A stretch of DNA of 25,245 bases. It comes from a virus. The notes beneath the pieces are model-generated. The model did not search any database. It saw only the letters and a program-made list of their open reading frames with translations, and was not told the origin of the DNA. Of this stretch, positions 14,515 to 22,019 are shown in pieces. The translations under genes were made by a program, and so were the position numbers. How positions within the stretch are numbered: the stretch's first letter is position 1; each line of letters starts with the position of its first letter. The stretch lies in IMG/VR virus record IMGVR_UViG_3300048592_000033, positions 1-25,245 of that record; one strand, written 5' to 3'.

Positions 14515-15518
14515 TGGGGCTGCTTGAGTCTAAATGGCGCGGCCTGCTGGACTACATCGAAGCCAACACGCCCAGGGCCACAAGACCGCGCACAAGCCCG
14601 GCACAGGTGTTTAACGAAGGGCTGGTGAACCCGAACGAATACAACGCGCCCGCAGCCAACAGATTCAAGGATTCGGCATTCGGGTTGCTGGGTGGAATTC
14701 CGGGTGCCGATGCTCCGGTAGGGTTCACGCAGGGCGCTGATTACTTCAACCGTGGTGAGCCGCTTGCCGGGTCTGTGTCTGTTGCAAGTGGAATTCTGCC
14801 GTTCATTCCGCCGACAGCAGCCAGTCTTTTTGCAATGAACAAGGTGGCGCAAAAGATCGGCACGCCGCTACCTGCTGGACCGGCCAGAAACCAAGCCGGG
14901 GCAATTGTTTATCAAGACGGATTGTTGGGGGAGGTGGATAATGTTGGGATGGGTTACACAGTAAACAGTCTTGGCAGTTTAGGCCATCAAATCATTAAAG
15001 ATGGTGCGGTTGTTGGAACTGTGAAAACGGGCAAAGCAAAAGATGCCATTACAGCATTCCTGAAACAGCAGGATGCTGCTGTAATGGCAAAAAATGCAAG
15101 AAAAGAAGCATCGAATATTTCAACTGTTGCGCGCGCCGCTAGGCAAAAAGAGATTGATGCGTTAAGCATAGCCAACACAGAATATGCTGATGTTATTGCT
15201 TCTGCTCACAAAAACAAAAATCTTGAATTCAAACCTTTACCAGATGGCATTTCCGGCTTGAAGGGTAATCCGCAAATTCATCGTTCACCATCTTACGGCA
15301 AGAAGCCTGGTAGTTCATACGAACTTGTAATGGTTGACGGAAAACCTGCGTATGCAAGAACGTCAGACCATTGGGGGCAGTTTTTTACAAATGACTTTAT
15401 TAACGGCGAACAGGTATCCAGTTCATATAATTGGCCGCTTGCAGGTGTTGAAACCAAGCCCTATGGAGACATTCGCCGGTCAGGATATGTGTTACTTGAT
15501 GATCTTCTTAAGAAATAA
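14514..15518 (+). CDS. virion-associated protein with atypical C-terminal domain
   Basis: The protein has 334 residues. About 115 N-terminal residues (MGLLESKWRGLLDYIEANTP, then G-A-D-Y-F-N-R-G-E-P-L-A-G-S-V-S-V-A-S-G-I-L-P-F-I-P-P-T) look like phage virion or ejection proteins with a short hydrophobic stretch. From about residue 140 the DNA becomes AT-rich and Lys/Asn-rich. It ends in an unrecognised domain (G-S-S-Y-E-L-V-M-V-D-G-K-P-A-Y-A-R-T-S-D, H-W-G-Q-F, S-G-Y-V-L-L-D-D-L-L-K-K). The composition break suggests a swapped-in C-terminal module, possibly a delivered effector. It starts in the previous stop (TGATG). The gene call is firm, the function open. Confidence 0.6.
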   Translation: MGLLESKWRGLLDYIEANTPRATRPRTSPAQVFNEGLVNPNEYNAPAANRFKDSAFGLLGGIPGADAPVGFTQGADYFNRGEPLAGSVSVASGILPFIPPTAASLFAMNKVAQKIGTPLPAGPARNQAGAIVYQDGLLGEVDNVGMGYTVNSLGSLGHQIIKDGAVVGTVKTGKAKDAITAFLKQQDAAVMAKNARKEASNISTVARAARQKEIDALSIANTEYADVIASAHKNKNLEFKPLPDGISGLKGNPQIHRSPSYGKKPGSSYELVMVDGKPAYARTSDHWGQFFTNDFINGEQVSSSYNWPLAGVETKPYGDIRRSGYVLLDDLLKK

Positions 15519-15520
15519 AA

Positions 15521-15562
15521 AAGCCCCAGACTAATAACGGCTTTCGCCTTCGTCTGGGGCTT
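15521..15562. terminator. long hairpin, terminator-like only on minus strand
   Basis: AAGCCCCAGAC (15521-15531) is perfectly complementary to GTCTGGGGCTT (15552-15562). A small inner stem GGC/GCC flanks TTTC. A-rich sequence precedes it, so the T-run lies on the minus strand. On the plus strand no T-run follows. No minus-strand gene lies nearby, so its role may be RNA 3'-end protection. Confidence 0.6.
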
Positions 15563-15655
15563 ACCCTGGAGCGCCTTACGGGGAACCAAGGTGCGCTGTT
15601 CTGATAAGGAAGCGCGTGCCAGTTGTTAAGTTAGCAAAAATATAATTAACAGTCA
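15563..15655 (+). ncRNA. structured spacer, possible small RNA
   Basis: There is no open gene. AGCGC (about 15570) can pair with GCGCT (about 15594) with a further CTT/AAG extension. TGTTAA (15624-15629) pairs with TTAACA (15646-15651) around an A-rich loop. With the flanking hairpin and terminator this makes a compact folded unit behind the AT-rich gene part. I do not recognise an RNA family. Confidence 0.35.
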
Positions 15656-15678
15656 ACCCGCCCAGCGCGGGTTTTTTT
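15656..15678 (+). terminator. rho-independent terminator
   Basis: ACCCGC (15656-15661) pairs with GCGGGT (15667-15672), loop CCAGC, followed by seven T (15672-15678). The ATG of the next gene begins only five bases after the T-run. Confidence 0.85.
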
Positions 15679-15683
15679 ACGCC

Positions 15684-15977
15684 ATGCGCCTTCCAGCCAA
15701 CCCCACCCTAGCCAACGTATCCCCAGACCTTCTCCGTCTTATCGGAAAGATCACGCAGCAGCTTAATTCGCTGACCGAAGGCAACGCGGCTGCGGTACAT
15801 AACGCGGCGACAGCGGCACCCACTACGGGATCGTGGGCGGTGGGCGATGTGGTGAAGAACTCGGCACCGGCTGAAGCTGGCGCGGGTGGATCGAAATACG
15901 TCATCACTGGCTTTATATGCACCGTTGCAGGCACGCCCGGTACGTGGCTTGAAATGCGCTCCCTTACTGGAAACTAA
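15684..15977 (+). CDS. small tail/virion accessory protein
   Basis: The protein has 97 residues. The first part is helical (L-L-R-L-I-G-K-I-T-Q-Q-L-N-S-L). The second part is G-S-W-A-V-G-D-V-V-K-N and Y-V-I-T-G-F-I-C-T-V-A-G-T-P-G-T-W-L-E-M-R, a pattern common to phage tail and fibre proteins, where a T-x-G-T-P-G-x-W strand ends the unit. No clear ribosome binding site exists, since the terminator T-run fills that place. Translation may depend on upstream ribosomes or longer mRNA. It overlaps the next gene by TAATG. Confidence 0.65.
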   Translation: MRLPANPTLANVSPDLLRLIGKITQQLNSLTEGNAAAVHNAATAAPTTGSWAVGDVVKNSAPAEAGAGGSKYVITGFICTVAGTPGTWLEMRSLTGN

Positions 15978-16384
15978 TGCACCTGGCAATCATTCAACCA
16001 GCCTTTATCGATAAAGCATGGAAAGACGGAGCGGCGTGTCTTGAGGAAGCCTGCAAAACCAGTGGCGGAGAGATTGAAGGCCCGCAGCTAAAGATGATCC
16101 TGTCGCGTGGCGAGAGAACGCTGGTTGCATTGGTTGAAGGGGATAAGCCTGTTGGCTGGGGAGTATGGCGAATAGACCAACTACCAAACATCAGGGTGCT
16201 GCATTGCACCGACCTAGTAGCCCACAACGCCCACTTTGAGGCGTTTTTTTTCGCCCTGAAGCAAGCGGCTGAAGGCTACGGGTGCTCTGAAATTAGATGC
16301 TGTGCCAAACCCGCACAAGCGCGGCTTTACAAAATGAAATTGGGCATGGAGCCGGTGTACGAAACTTTAAGGATTGCAATATGA
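15977..16384 (+). CDS. GNAT-like protein in the tail operon
   Basis: The protein has 135 residues. The layout is that of a small GNAT acetyltransferase fold: R-T-L-V-A-L-V-E-G-D-K-P-V-G-W-G-V-W-R-I (beta 2-4), a long helix (F-F-F-A-L-K-Q-A-A-E-G-Y-G-C) and the end A-R-L-Y-K-M-K-L-G-M-E-P-V-Y-E. The usual acetyl-CoA loop Q/R-x-x-G-x-G/A is not visible, so it may be a structural derivative without activity. A perfect terminator lies inside the gene at 16226-16251. It is joined to neighbours by TAATG and ATGA overlaps. Confidence 0.55.
   Translation: MHLAIIQPAFIDKAWKDGAACLEEACKTSGGEIEGPQLKMILSRGERTLVALVEGDKPVGWGVWRIDQLPNIRVLHCTDLVAHNAHFEAFFFALKQAAEGYGCSEIRCCAKPAQARLYKMKLGMEPVYETLRIAI
16226..16251 (+). 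terminator. intragenic rho-independent terminator
   Basis: AACGCC (16226-16231) pairs with GGCGTT (16240-16245), loop of eight, followed by eight T (16244-16251) encoding two Phe codons and part of a third. It lies inside the GNAT-like gene in the direction of transcription. By form it is as good as the intergenic ones. Confidence 0.65.
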
Positions 16385-17139
16385 AAATCAAACACGATGG
16401 CCCTTTCGAGCTTTCAAACGCTACACGTTCGTCTTTTGGAAAGAAACGCATCTATGGCGGCGGCGGCGATAGTGGCGGCTCTACCACCACCACAAACGCC
16501 AGCATAGCCCCTGAATTTAGGCCGCTGGTTGACCTGTATACCCAGCAAGCAACCGACATTGCGCAGACTCCGTATCAGGCATACGAAGGCCAGCGATACG
16601 CCGACCTCAACCCGACGCAGAACCTTGGAATTGGAATGGTTCAAGATCGGGCTTTGGGAGGTTCGCAGACGTTCAATAATGCCGAGTCGAACCTGAACCA
16701 GATGATGGGTGGGCAAGACAATCCATATCTTGATCGGATGGTACAGAAGTCGCTCGGTTCGGTGATGAGCGGGGCGGCTACCGCAGGAAACCGCAGCGGC
16801 TCGTTTGGCAACTCCGGTATTCAGGAACAAGCATTGAACCAGATGGCCGACCAGGCAAACAACATGTACGGCCAGCAATACCAGTTCGACCAAGGCCAAC
16901 GGATGAACGCTATTGGAATGGCCCCGCAGTTTGCCAACCAGCAATATCAGGATGCGAGCCAGCTTATGAACGCCGGTAACATTTTGCAGAACCAGGATCA
17001 GCAGAATCTTGACTTCGGTTATCAGCAGTTCAAAGAAGGCGCGGATTACCCATTCAAGCAACTTGCAGCAACGGGGCAGGTTGCTAATGCTGGTATCGGT
17101 CAGACTTCATCGACTACTGGCGGCGGCGGGGGTAAATAA
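16381..17139 (+). CDS. ejection/tail protein, Gln-Gly-Asn rich
   Basis: This 252-residue protein is rich in Gln, Asn and Gly. It has glycine patches near the start (Y-G-G-G-G-D-S-G-G-S) and end (T-G-G-G-G-G-K). The core has P-E-F-R-P-L-V-D-L-Y-T-Q-Q-A and long Q-rich helices (N-N-M-Y-G-Q-Q-Y-Q-F-D-Q-G-Q-R). This is the style of small internal virion or ejection proteins of short-tailed phages, first in a run of such genes. ATG 16381 is chosen because AAGGA lies at 16369-16373 and it overlaps the previous stop by ATGA. An earlier frame start at 16297 lies within the upstream gene. Confidence 0.65.
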   Translation: MKIKHDGPFELSNATRSSFGKKRIYGGGGDSGGSTTTTNASIAPEFRPLVDLYTQQATDIAQTPYQAYEGQRYADLNPTQNLGIGMVQDRALGGSQTFNNAESNLNQMMGGQDNPYLDRMVQKSLGSVMSGAATAGNRSGSFGNSGIQEQALNQMADQANNMYGQQYQFDQGQRMNAIGMAPQFANQQYQDASQLMNAGNILQNQDQQNLDFGYQQFKEGADYPFKQLAATGQVANAGIGQTSSTTGGGGGK

Positions 17140-17140
17140 C

Positions 17141-17755
17141 ATGCCATTCCTTATTGACGACATTCTTCTGATGGCCGCGCTTGGTGCTGGTGCTGGTGCG
17201 CTCACAAACAAGAAAGACCCACTGAAAGGGGCGCTGATGGGTGGTGCGCTTGGTGGGGTGGGCGGTGCTGTTGTGCCGGGTTTACTCAGTGCGGGTGGTG
17301 CAACCGCTGGAATTGCTCCTGGGGCAACAGCGGCAGCGGAAGGCGGGTTGCTTGCAGGGGGAGAGCAGGCCGCGATGCTGGCCGCTCAAGAAGCCGGTCT
17401 AGGCGCTACAGGCTCACTTGGATGGGGCGGTGCAACTACCGGATTACAAGGTGGAATGAATAGCATGTTTGGAGCCGATGCCGGGATGCAGGCGGGTGGG
17501 CTGCTTGGGCAGGCTGGTAGTGTGATGGACAAAGCCAAGCCAGTAATGCAAGCCGCTCAAACGGGGCAGCAGATGGCGTCTGCAACTGATCAGCCGCAAC
17601 TTCCAGCCCCAGCCGCGCCGATGATCCGCAGTTCCCCGCCTGACCTGAATGGCATTTTGCAGCAGGGCTATCAGGAGCAGAAGTACCTTATGGACGATGC
17701 AGAACGCCGCCGCAGGCTGATGCAGCAGTACGCGCAAAACATGGGGGGGTATTGA
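17141..17755 (+). CDS. glycine-zipper ejection protein (putative)
   Basis: This 204-residue protein has Gly/Ala-rich helices near the N terminus: A-A-L-G-A-G-A-G-A-L, then G-A-L-M-G-G-A-L-G-G-V-G-G-A-V-V-P-G. These give repeated small-x3-small spacing, the glycine-zipper pattern of membrane-inserting channels. The C terminus is soluble and basic (D-A-E-R-R-R-R-L-M-Q-Q-Y). It could enter the cell envelope during DNA injection. The start follows the previous stop by one base. Function is inferred from sequence pattern and gene order. Confidence 0.65.
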   Translation: MPFLIDDILLMAALGAGAGALTNKKDPLKGALMGGALGGVGGAVVPGLLSAGGATAGIAPGATAAAEGGLLAGGEQAAMLAAQEAGLGATGSLGWGGATTGLQGGMNSMFGADAGMQAGGLLGQAGSVMDKAKPVMQAAQTGQQMASATDQPQLPAPAAPMIRSSPPDLNGILQQGYQEQKYLMDDAERRRRLMQQYAQNMGGY

Positions 17756-17756
17756 G

Positions 17757-19148
17757 ATGGCAGGTTTGTTAGATTGGCTCCAGACACCAGCCGGGATCGG
17801 CTTGTTAAGCGCGGCAGCCGGTAGCATGGCGGGCGCACGTAAGGGACAGCCTTGGAATACGGCGGGCCGTGGACTGGTAACAGGCTTGCAAGGCTACGCA
17901 GGCGCTCAGGATCAGCTTAAGCAGGACAGCGAGAACGCCATCACCAAGCGTTATCGTGAAATGCAGATGCAGAAGATCGAAAGCGAGCTAGCGAATCAGA
18001 AGGCGATGAAGGAAGCCAGTTCCGCTGCTGCTGGCAAGGCAATGGTTCCCGGTTCGTATGGCCCGCTTGGCTATCGCCCGACCGACCCAGGCGCATTTAC
18101 AGACCAGCTTGCACAAGGAAACTCGCCAGAAGATATTGCGTTCAATCAGGCCAATATCCCGGCGATTGCCGAGGGGAACAACGCGCTTGCGCCAGAGCTG
18201 CCTAGTCAGTTCGACCCGACAGCATACAAAGGCGCAATGCTTGAGCAACTTGCACAACGCGGGATGCCTGAAGAGGCTTTGAAGTATGCGCCGAAAGACT
18301 CCGAGAACAAGCCGCAACTTGTTACCGTGTACGGTGAAGACGGCAGGCCGATGCAAAAATGGATGCGTCCCGGAGAATCGACGGGCGTTGATATTGGCAT
18401 GGGTAAGCCTGAAGGCGAATCCTACAAGGAACGCACCATCTCCCCGGACGGGCAGACCTACATCAAGCAATCGTCCAACGATGGCGGCAAGACGTGGACT
18501 CAAATCGAAGGCACCAAGCCGTATGACATTCGGGCTGCATCGGGTTCTTCAAACGTGACGGTTAATGGCTTCCCTAAAGAGACATTCAAGAACGAGAGAG
18601 ATCTTCGTAATGACTTCCAAGGCTTGCCGACCACCAAGGCATTCCGTGAGGTTCAAACTTCATACGATCAAATCAGGTTTGCTCTAAAAAACCCAAGCGC
18701 GGCCAATGACCTCGCCGCTGCAACCAAGTTCATGAAACTCCTTGACCCTGGCTCGGTTGTCCGTGAGAGCGAGCTTGGCATGGCGATGGCCGCAACTGGT
18801 CAATTTGACCGCATGGGCAACTATTACAACATGCTCAAGACTGGGCAAAAACTAACACCATCGCAGCGCATTGATTTCTACAATTCTGCCAATGGTTTGT
18901 ATAAGGCAGCGACTGATCGTTACAACCAGTCAGCGGCAGAGTTTAGAACGATGGCGCAGGAATACCAGCTTAATCCTGACCGCATCGCCAAGCCAGCAGC
19001 AGCAGAGCAGCCAGCGAAACCAGCACCAAAAGCAGCCGCGACCTTTGACCTGCCCCCCAACGCAAAACAGTACGAAGGCAAGACGCTACGCGACACCAAA
19101 TCAGGTAAGCGTTTCAAGTCTGTTAATGGTAAATGGGTGCAGCAATAA
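17757..19148 (+). CDS. ejection protein (internal virion protein)
   Basis: The protein has 463 residues. It begins L-L-D-W-L-Q-T-P-A-G-I-G-L-L-S-A-A-A-G, then R-K-G-Q-P-W-N-T-A-G-R-G-L. This opening is shared by ejection proteins of several podovirus groups. A charged coil follows (M-Q-M-Q-K-I-E-S-E-L-A-N-Q-K). The middle has beta-like T-W-T-Q-I-E-G, the later part helices with D-P-G-S-V-V-R-E-S-E-L-G, and the C terminus a K-P-A-P-K-A-A linker and Y-E-G-K-T-L-R-D. The first residues are hydrophobic enough to meet a membrane. It ends at the next ATG with a TAATG overlap. Confidence 0.7.
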   Translation: MAGLLDWLQTPAGIGLLSAAAGSMAGARKGQPWNTAGRGLVTGLQGYAGAQDQLKQDSENAITKRYREMQMQKIESELANQKAMKEASSAAAGKAMVPGSYGPLGYRPTDPGAFTDQLAQGNSPEDIAFNQANIPAIAEGNNALAPELPSQFDPTAYKGAMLEQLAQRGMPEEALKYAPKDSENKPQLVTVYGEDGRPMQKWMRPGESTGVDIGMGKPEGESYKERTISPDGQTYIKQSSNDGGKTWTQIEGTKPYDIRAASGSSNVTVNGFPKETFKNERDLRNDFQGLPTTKAFREVQTSYDQIRFALKNPSAANDLAAATKFMKLLDPGSVVRESELGMAMAATGQFDRMGNYYNMLKTGQKLTPSQRIDFYNSANGLYKAATDRYNQSAAEFRTMAQEYQLNPDRIAKPAAAEQPAKPAPKAAATFDLPPNAKQYEGKTLRDTKSGKRFKSVNGKWVQQ

Positions 19149-20710
19149 TGGGCCGCTATGTAATCGAGGAAGACGAACAGCCAAAGGCATCGGCGTCAAA
19201 ACGCTATGTCATTGAGGATATTGAGCCTGCAAAACAGCGACAATGGTCTGACGTTCCGCTGGAGGCACTTGGCAACATTCCAAAGAGTGCTGGCGAGTTT
19301 GCAGGTGGAATCTATCAGGCCGTAACCAGCCCGATTGAAACCGGTAAAAATCTGTTGCGCTTGGGTGCCGGTGCGGTACGCAACACTATCCCTGAAGCCT
19401 ACCAAAGCCAGCGGCCTGAGGCTGTAGCGGCAAGCCAGACCGCAAATGCTGTCGGCCAGTTCTACAAGGATCGATACGGCAGCATGGAGGGATTTAAAGG
19501 TACGCTTGCGACTGATCCGGTTGGGGCGCTTGCTGACGTGTCGGCGGTATTTGGAGGCGGCGCAATGTTGGCTCCAAAAGCATCAAAGGCCGCATCTGTG
19601 ATGCGTAAAGCATCAACCGTAACCAATCCAGTGTCGATCACGTCAAAAGCAATTGGCAAAGCCGCGCCGTATGTTGGAGGAAAGGTGGCTGATGTTATTG
19701 GTGGTCTTGGCACGCATACGGGCGGAGAATCATTGCGGCAGGCTGCTCGCTCTGGGATGCAAGGCGGGAAATCTGCGAAAACATTCACGCAAAATATGCG
19801 TGGTCAGGTTCCTATGACAGATGTACTGGAAACTGCCAAATCTAACTTGGCCGACATGGGGCGTGCTAAATCTGCTGAGTACCGTGCAGGCATGGCGCAG
19901 GTTTCTGGAGATAAAACCGTTCTCGACTTCAAAGGAATTGATGATGCGATTCGGAACGCTGCTCAGAATGTCACATTCAAGGGGCAGGTAAAGAACCAGA
20001 AAGCTGCTGAAGTGTTGCAGAAAATAGCGGATGACGTAAATCAATGGAAGGGGCTTAATCCTGCCGAATACCACACGCCGGAAGGATTGGATGCACTTAA
20101 ACAGCGGGTCGGCGCAATGGTTGAATCAATCCCATTCGAGGAAAAGACTGCCCGCATGGTTGGAAACAATATCTACCATTCGATAAAAGGCGAGATCACC
20201 AAACAGGCCCCGGTATATTCCGACGTGATGAAGGGATATTCGGAAGCAACAGACCAGATCAAGGAAATTGAACGCGCTTTGTCTCTTGGCGGAAAGGCTT
20301 CGGTAGACACTGCAATGCGCAAGCTACAATCTTTGACGCGCAACAATGTAAACACAAACTACGGAAACAGGGCAGGACTTTCGCGCCAACTTGAAGCACA
20401 GGGTGGGCGAGAGATCATGCCTGCGCTTGCTGGTCAGGCTCTTAACACTTGGACGCCAAGGGGATTAGGTGGTGCGGTTGCCGGAGGTCTTGGGCTTGGC
20501 GGTTATGCTGTTGGTGGCGCACCTTTGGCTGTACCGATGATGGCCGCGCAGTCTCCAAGGCTAATGGGAGAGGCAGCACTTAAGGCTGGGCAGGCTGCAC
20601 GCCTTGTCAAGCAGGGCGCAAACGCTCCTGCAAAGCTAACTGGTGGATTGCTTGACCCGGCAACGTTGGCCAATATCCTGTATCAAGCAGGGCGTTTGCC
20701 TCAACAGTAA
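19148..20710 (+). CDS. ejection protein with RYVIE repeats
   Basis: The protein has 520 residues from ATG 19148, preferred to an earlier Met at 19133 because of the TAATG junction. Two short copies of R-Y-V-I-E occur at residues 3-7 and 19-23, each followed by an acidic stretch, as in several phage ejection proteins. Then come helical segments with G-A-L-A-D-V-S-A-V-F-G-G-G-A and a glycine-rich hydrophobic run near the end (G-L-G-G-A-V-A-G-G-L-G-L-G-G). It probably is the largest injected protein and crosses the envelope with the genome. A terminator follows. Confidence 0.7.
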   Translation: MGRYVIEEDEQPKASASKRYVIEDIEPAKQRQWSDVPLEALGNIPKSAGEFAGGIYQAVTSPIETGKNLLRLGAGAVRNTIPEAYQSQRPEAVAASQTANAVGQFYKDRYGSMEGFKGTLATDPVGALADVSAVFGGGAMLAPKASKAASVMRKASTVTNPVSITSKAIGKAAPYVGGKVADVIGGLGTHTGGESLRQAARSGMQGGKSAKTFTQNMRGQVPMTDVLETAKSNLADMGRAKSAEYRAGMAQVSGDKTVLDFKGIDDAIRNAAQNVTFKGQVKNQKAAEVLQKIADDVNQWKGLNPAEYHTPEGLDALKQRVGAMVESIPFEEKTARMVGNNIYHSIKGEITKQAPVYSDVMKGYSEATDQIKEIERALSLGGKASVDTAMRKLQSLTRNNVNTNYGNRAGLSRQLEAQGGREIMPALAGQALNTWTPRGLGGAVAGGLGLGGYAVGGAPLAVPMMAAQSPRLMGEAALKAGQAARLVKQGANAPAKLTGGLLDPATLANILYQAGRLPQQ

Positions 20711-20772
20711 CAGGAAGCAATGCCTTCAATGATCCAGTAGAAACAAACAATCAATATAAGCGCATCCATACT

Positions 20773-20798
20773 AAGCCCCCCCCTAACGGGGCTTTTTT
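20773..20798 (+). terminator. rho-independent terminator
   Basis: AAGCCCC (20773-20779) pairs with GGGGCTT (20788-20794), loop of eight, followed by six T (20793-20798). It separates the ejection genes from the tail fibre. Confidence 0.85.
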
Positions 20799-20836
20799 AT
20801 TGCCCCAAAAACACAAGATAGCACAAGGAAACCACT

Positions 20837-22012
20837 ATGTCCTCAACAGCCGTACCAGTCGTGCTAACCGATTTAAGCGTGGACGAGGGAGACAATCACC
20901 CACCTGATACATGGATTATTACAGCCTCAACGCGACCTAGCGACAATCTCCGCGCTTTGGGTGCTTTGCTTCGCCGTGAGCAGGCACAGTTTACCGCTGT
21001 TGCATCAGCTTCAAGCATTGACCTTGGGGCAATTACAACCGGTAACTATGGGCATGTAACAGGCACCACGACCATAACCAGCTTTGGCACTGTTGCTGCT
21101 GGGATCGAGCGCACGCTTGTATTTGACGGCATCCTGACGCTTACCCACAACGCGACAAGCCTGATTCTGGCGACTGGTGCGAACAGAACTACAGCGGCGG
21201 GTGATGTTGGAGTTTATGTTTCCGAAGGCTCTGGAAACTGGCGCGAGAAGGCTTATCACGCAATCGGAAGCTATCAGCCGCTTGACGCGCTGCTAACCGC
21301 ACTGGCCGCGCAAACCACGTCAGCTAACAAGATTCAAGCCTATTCAGGCGCGGATACGCCGACCCTGCTGACCACTGGCACCTCATCCGGCAACGTCCCT
21401 TTGGTCGGCACCAAGTCAGCAACTACCACGCTGGCCGGTCTGGTCGAGCTTGCTATTCAGTCAGAAGCGGAAGCCGGAACGGATAACACGGTTGTGATGA
21501 CCCCTCTTACCACTGCGCAGGCTATTACAGCTTTAGCAACATCACTTACAAGTGGCACAGCAGTCGCAACAACCTCTGGTACCTCCATTGATTTAACTGG
21601 CATCCCTGCCGGGACAAAGCGGATTAATTTGTTGTTAAACGAAGTTAGCTTAAATGGCGTCTCTAACTTTCGATTGCAGCTTGGGGTAAGCGGAACCCCA
21701 GAAACCAGCGGGTATGCTGGTCAGTTGGGCTCATGGGGTACTTCGGCGGTTAGTGGTGCCGCGTCCTCAACATCTGGGGTTGATTTTGTAATGGGCGACG
21801 CCTCATGGGCGGTATCAGGACGGATCACCCTATCTCACATGGGTGGAAATCTATGGATTATTGAGGGAATGCTTGAGCTGGGGAATGCAGCAAACGGAAT
21901 TTATTTGATTAATAGAAAAACCCTTGCTGGCGTTTTGGACATGGTACGACTCACAACGGTAAATGGAACAGATGCTTTTGATGCAGGTTCCATCAACATT
22001 TTTTACGAATAG
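20837..22012 (+). CDS. tail fibre protein
   Basis: The protein has 391 residues. The N-terminal part resembles virion attachment segments of phage fibres (W-R-E-K-A-Y-H, then Y-Q-P-L-D-A-L-L-T-A-L). A repeat-like shaft has T-T-L-A-G-L-V-E-L-A-I-Q-S-E-A-E-A-G-T-D, a classic fibre unit. The C terminus, about 245-391, is a beta-rich receptor-binding-type domain (I-P-A-G-T-K-R-I-N-L-L-L-N-E-V-S-L). The DNA for the C-terminal domain is richer in A and T than the shaft, consistent with domain exchange. AAGGAA at 20825-20830 supports the start. Host specificity is not predictable here. Confidence 0.8.
   Translation: MSSTAVPVVLTDLSVDEGDNHPPDTWIITASTRPSDNLRALGALLRREQAQFTAVASASSIDLGAITTGNYGHVTGTTTITSFGTVAAGIERTLVFDGILTLTHNATSLILATGANRTTAAGDVGVYVSEGSGNWREKAYHAIGSYQPLDALLTALAAQTTSANKIQAYSGADTPTLLTTGTSSGNVPLVGTKSATTTLAGLVELAIQSEAEAGTDNTVVMTPLTTAQAITALATSLTSGTAVATTSGTSIDLTGIPAGTKRINLLLNEVSLNGVSNFRLQLGVSGTPETSGYAGQLGSWGTSAVSGAASSTSGVDFVMGDASWAVSGRITLSHMGGNLWIIEGMLELGNAANGIYLINRKTLAGVLDMVRLTTVNGTDAFDAGSINIFYE
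21978..22004 (+). terminator. weak terminator-like hairpin at end of fibre gene
   Basis: TTGATG (21978-21983) pairs with CATCAA (21991-21996), loop CAGGTTC, and T6 follows after two bases (21999-22004). It overlaps the fibre stop region. The stem is AT-rich and short, so efficiency would be modest. Confidence 0.35.
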
Positions 22013-22019
22013 GGACGCC

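Noticed and set aside
15597-15635. Possible hammerhead-like core (CTGATAA) in the structured spacer
   Set aside because: The conserved CUGAUGA and GAAA core elements are not both present, so no ribozyme is claimed.
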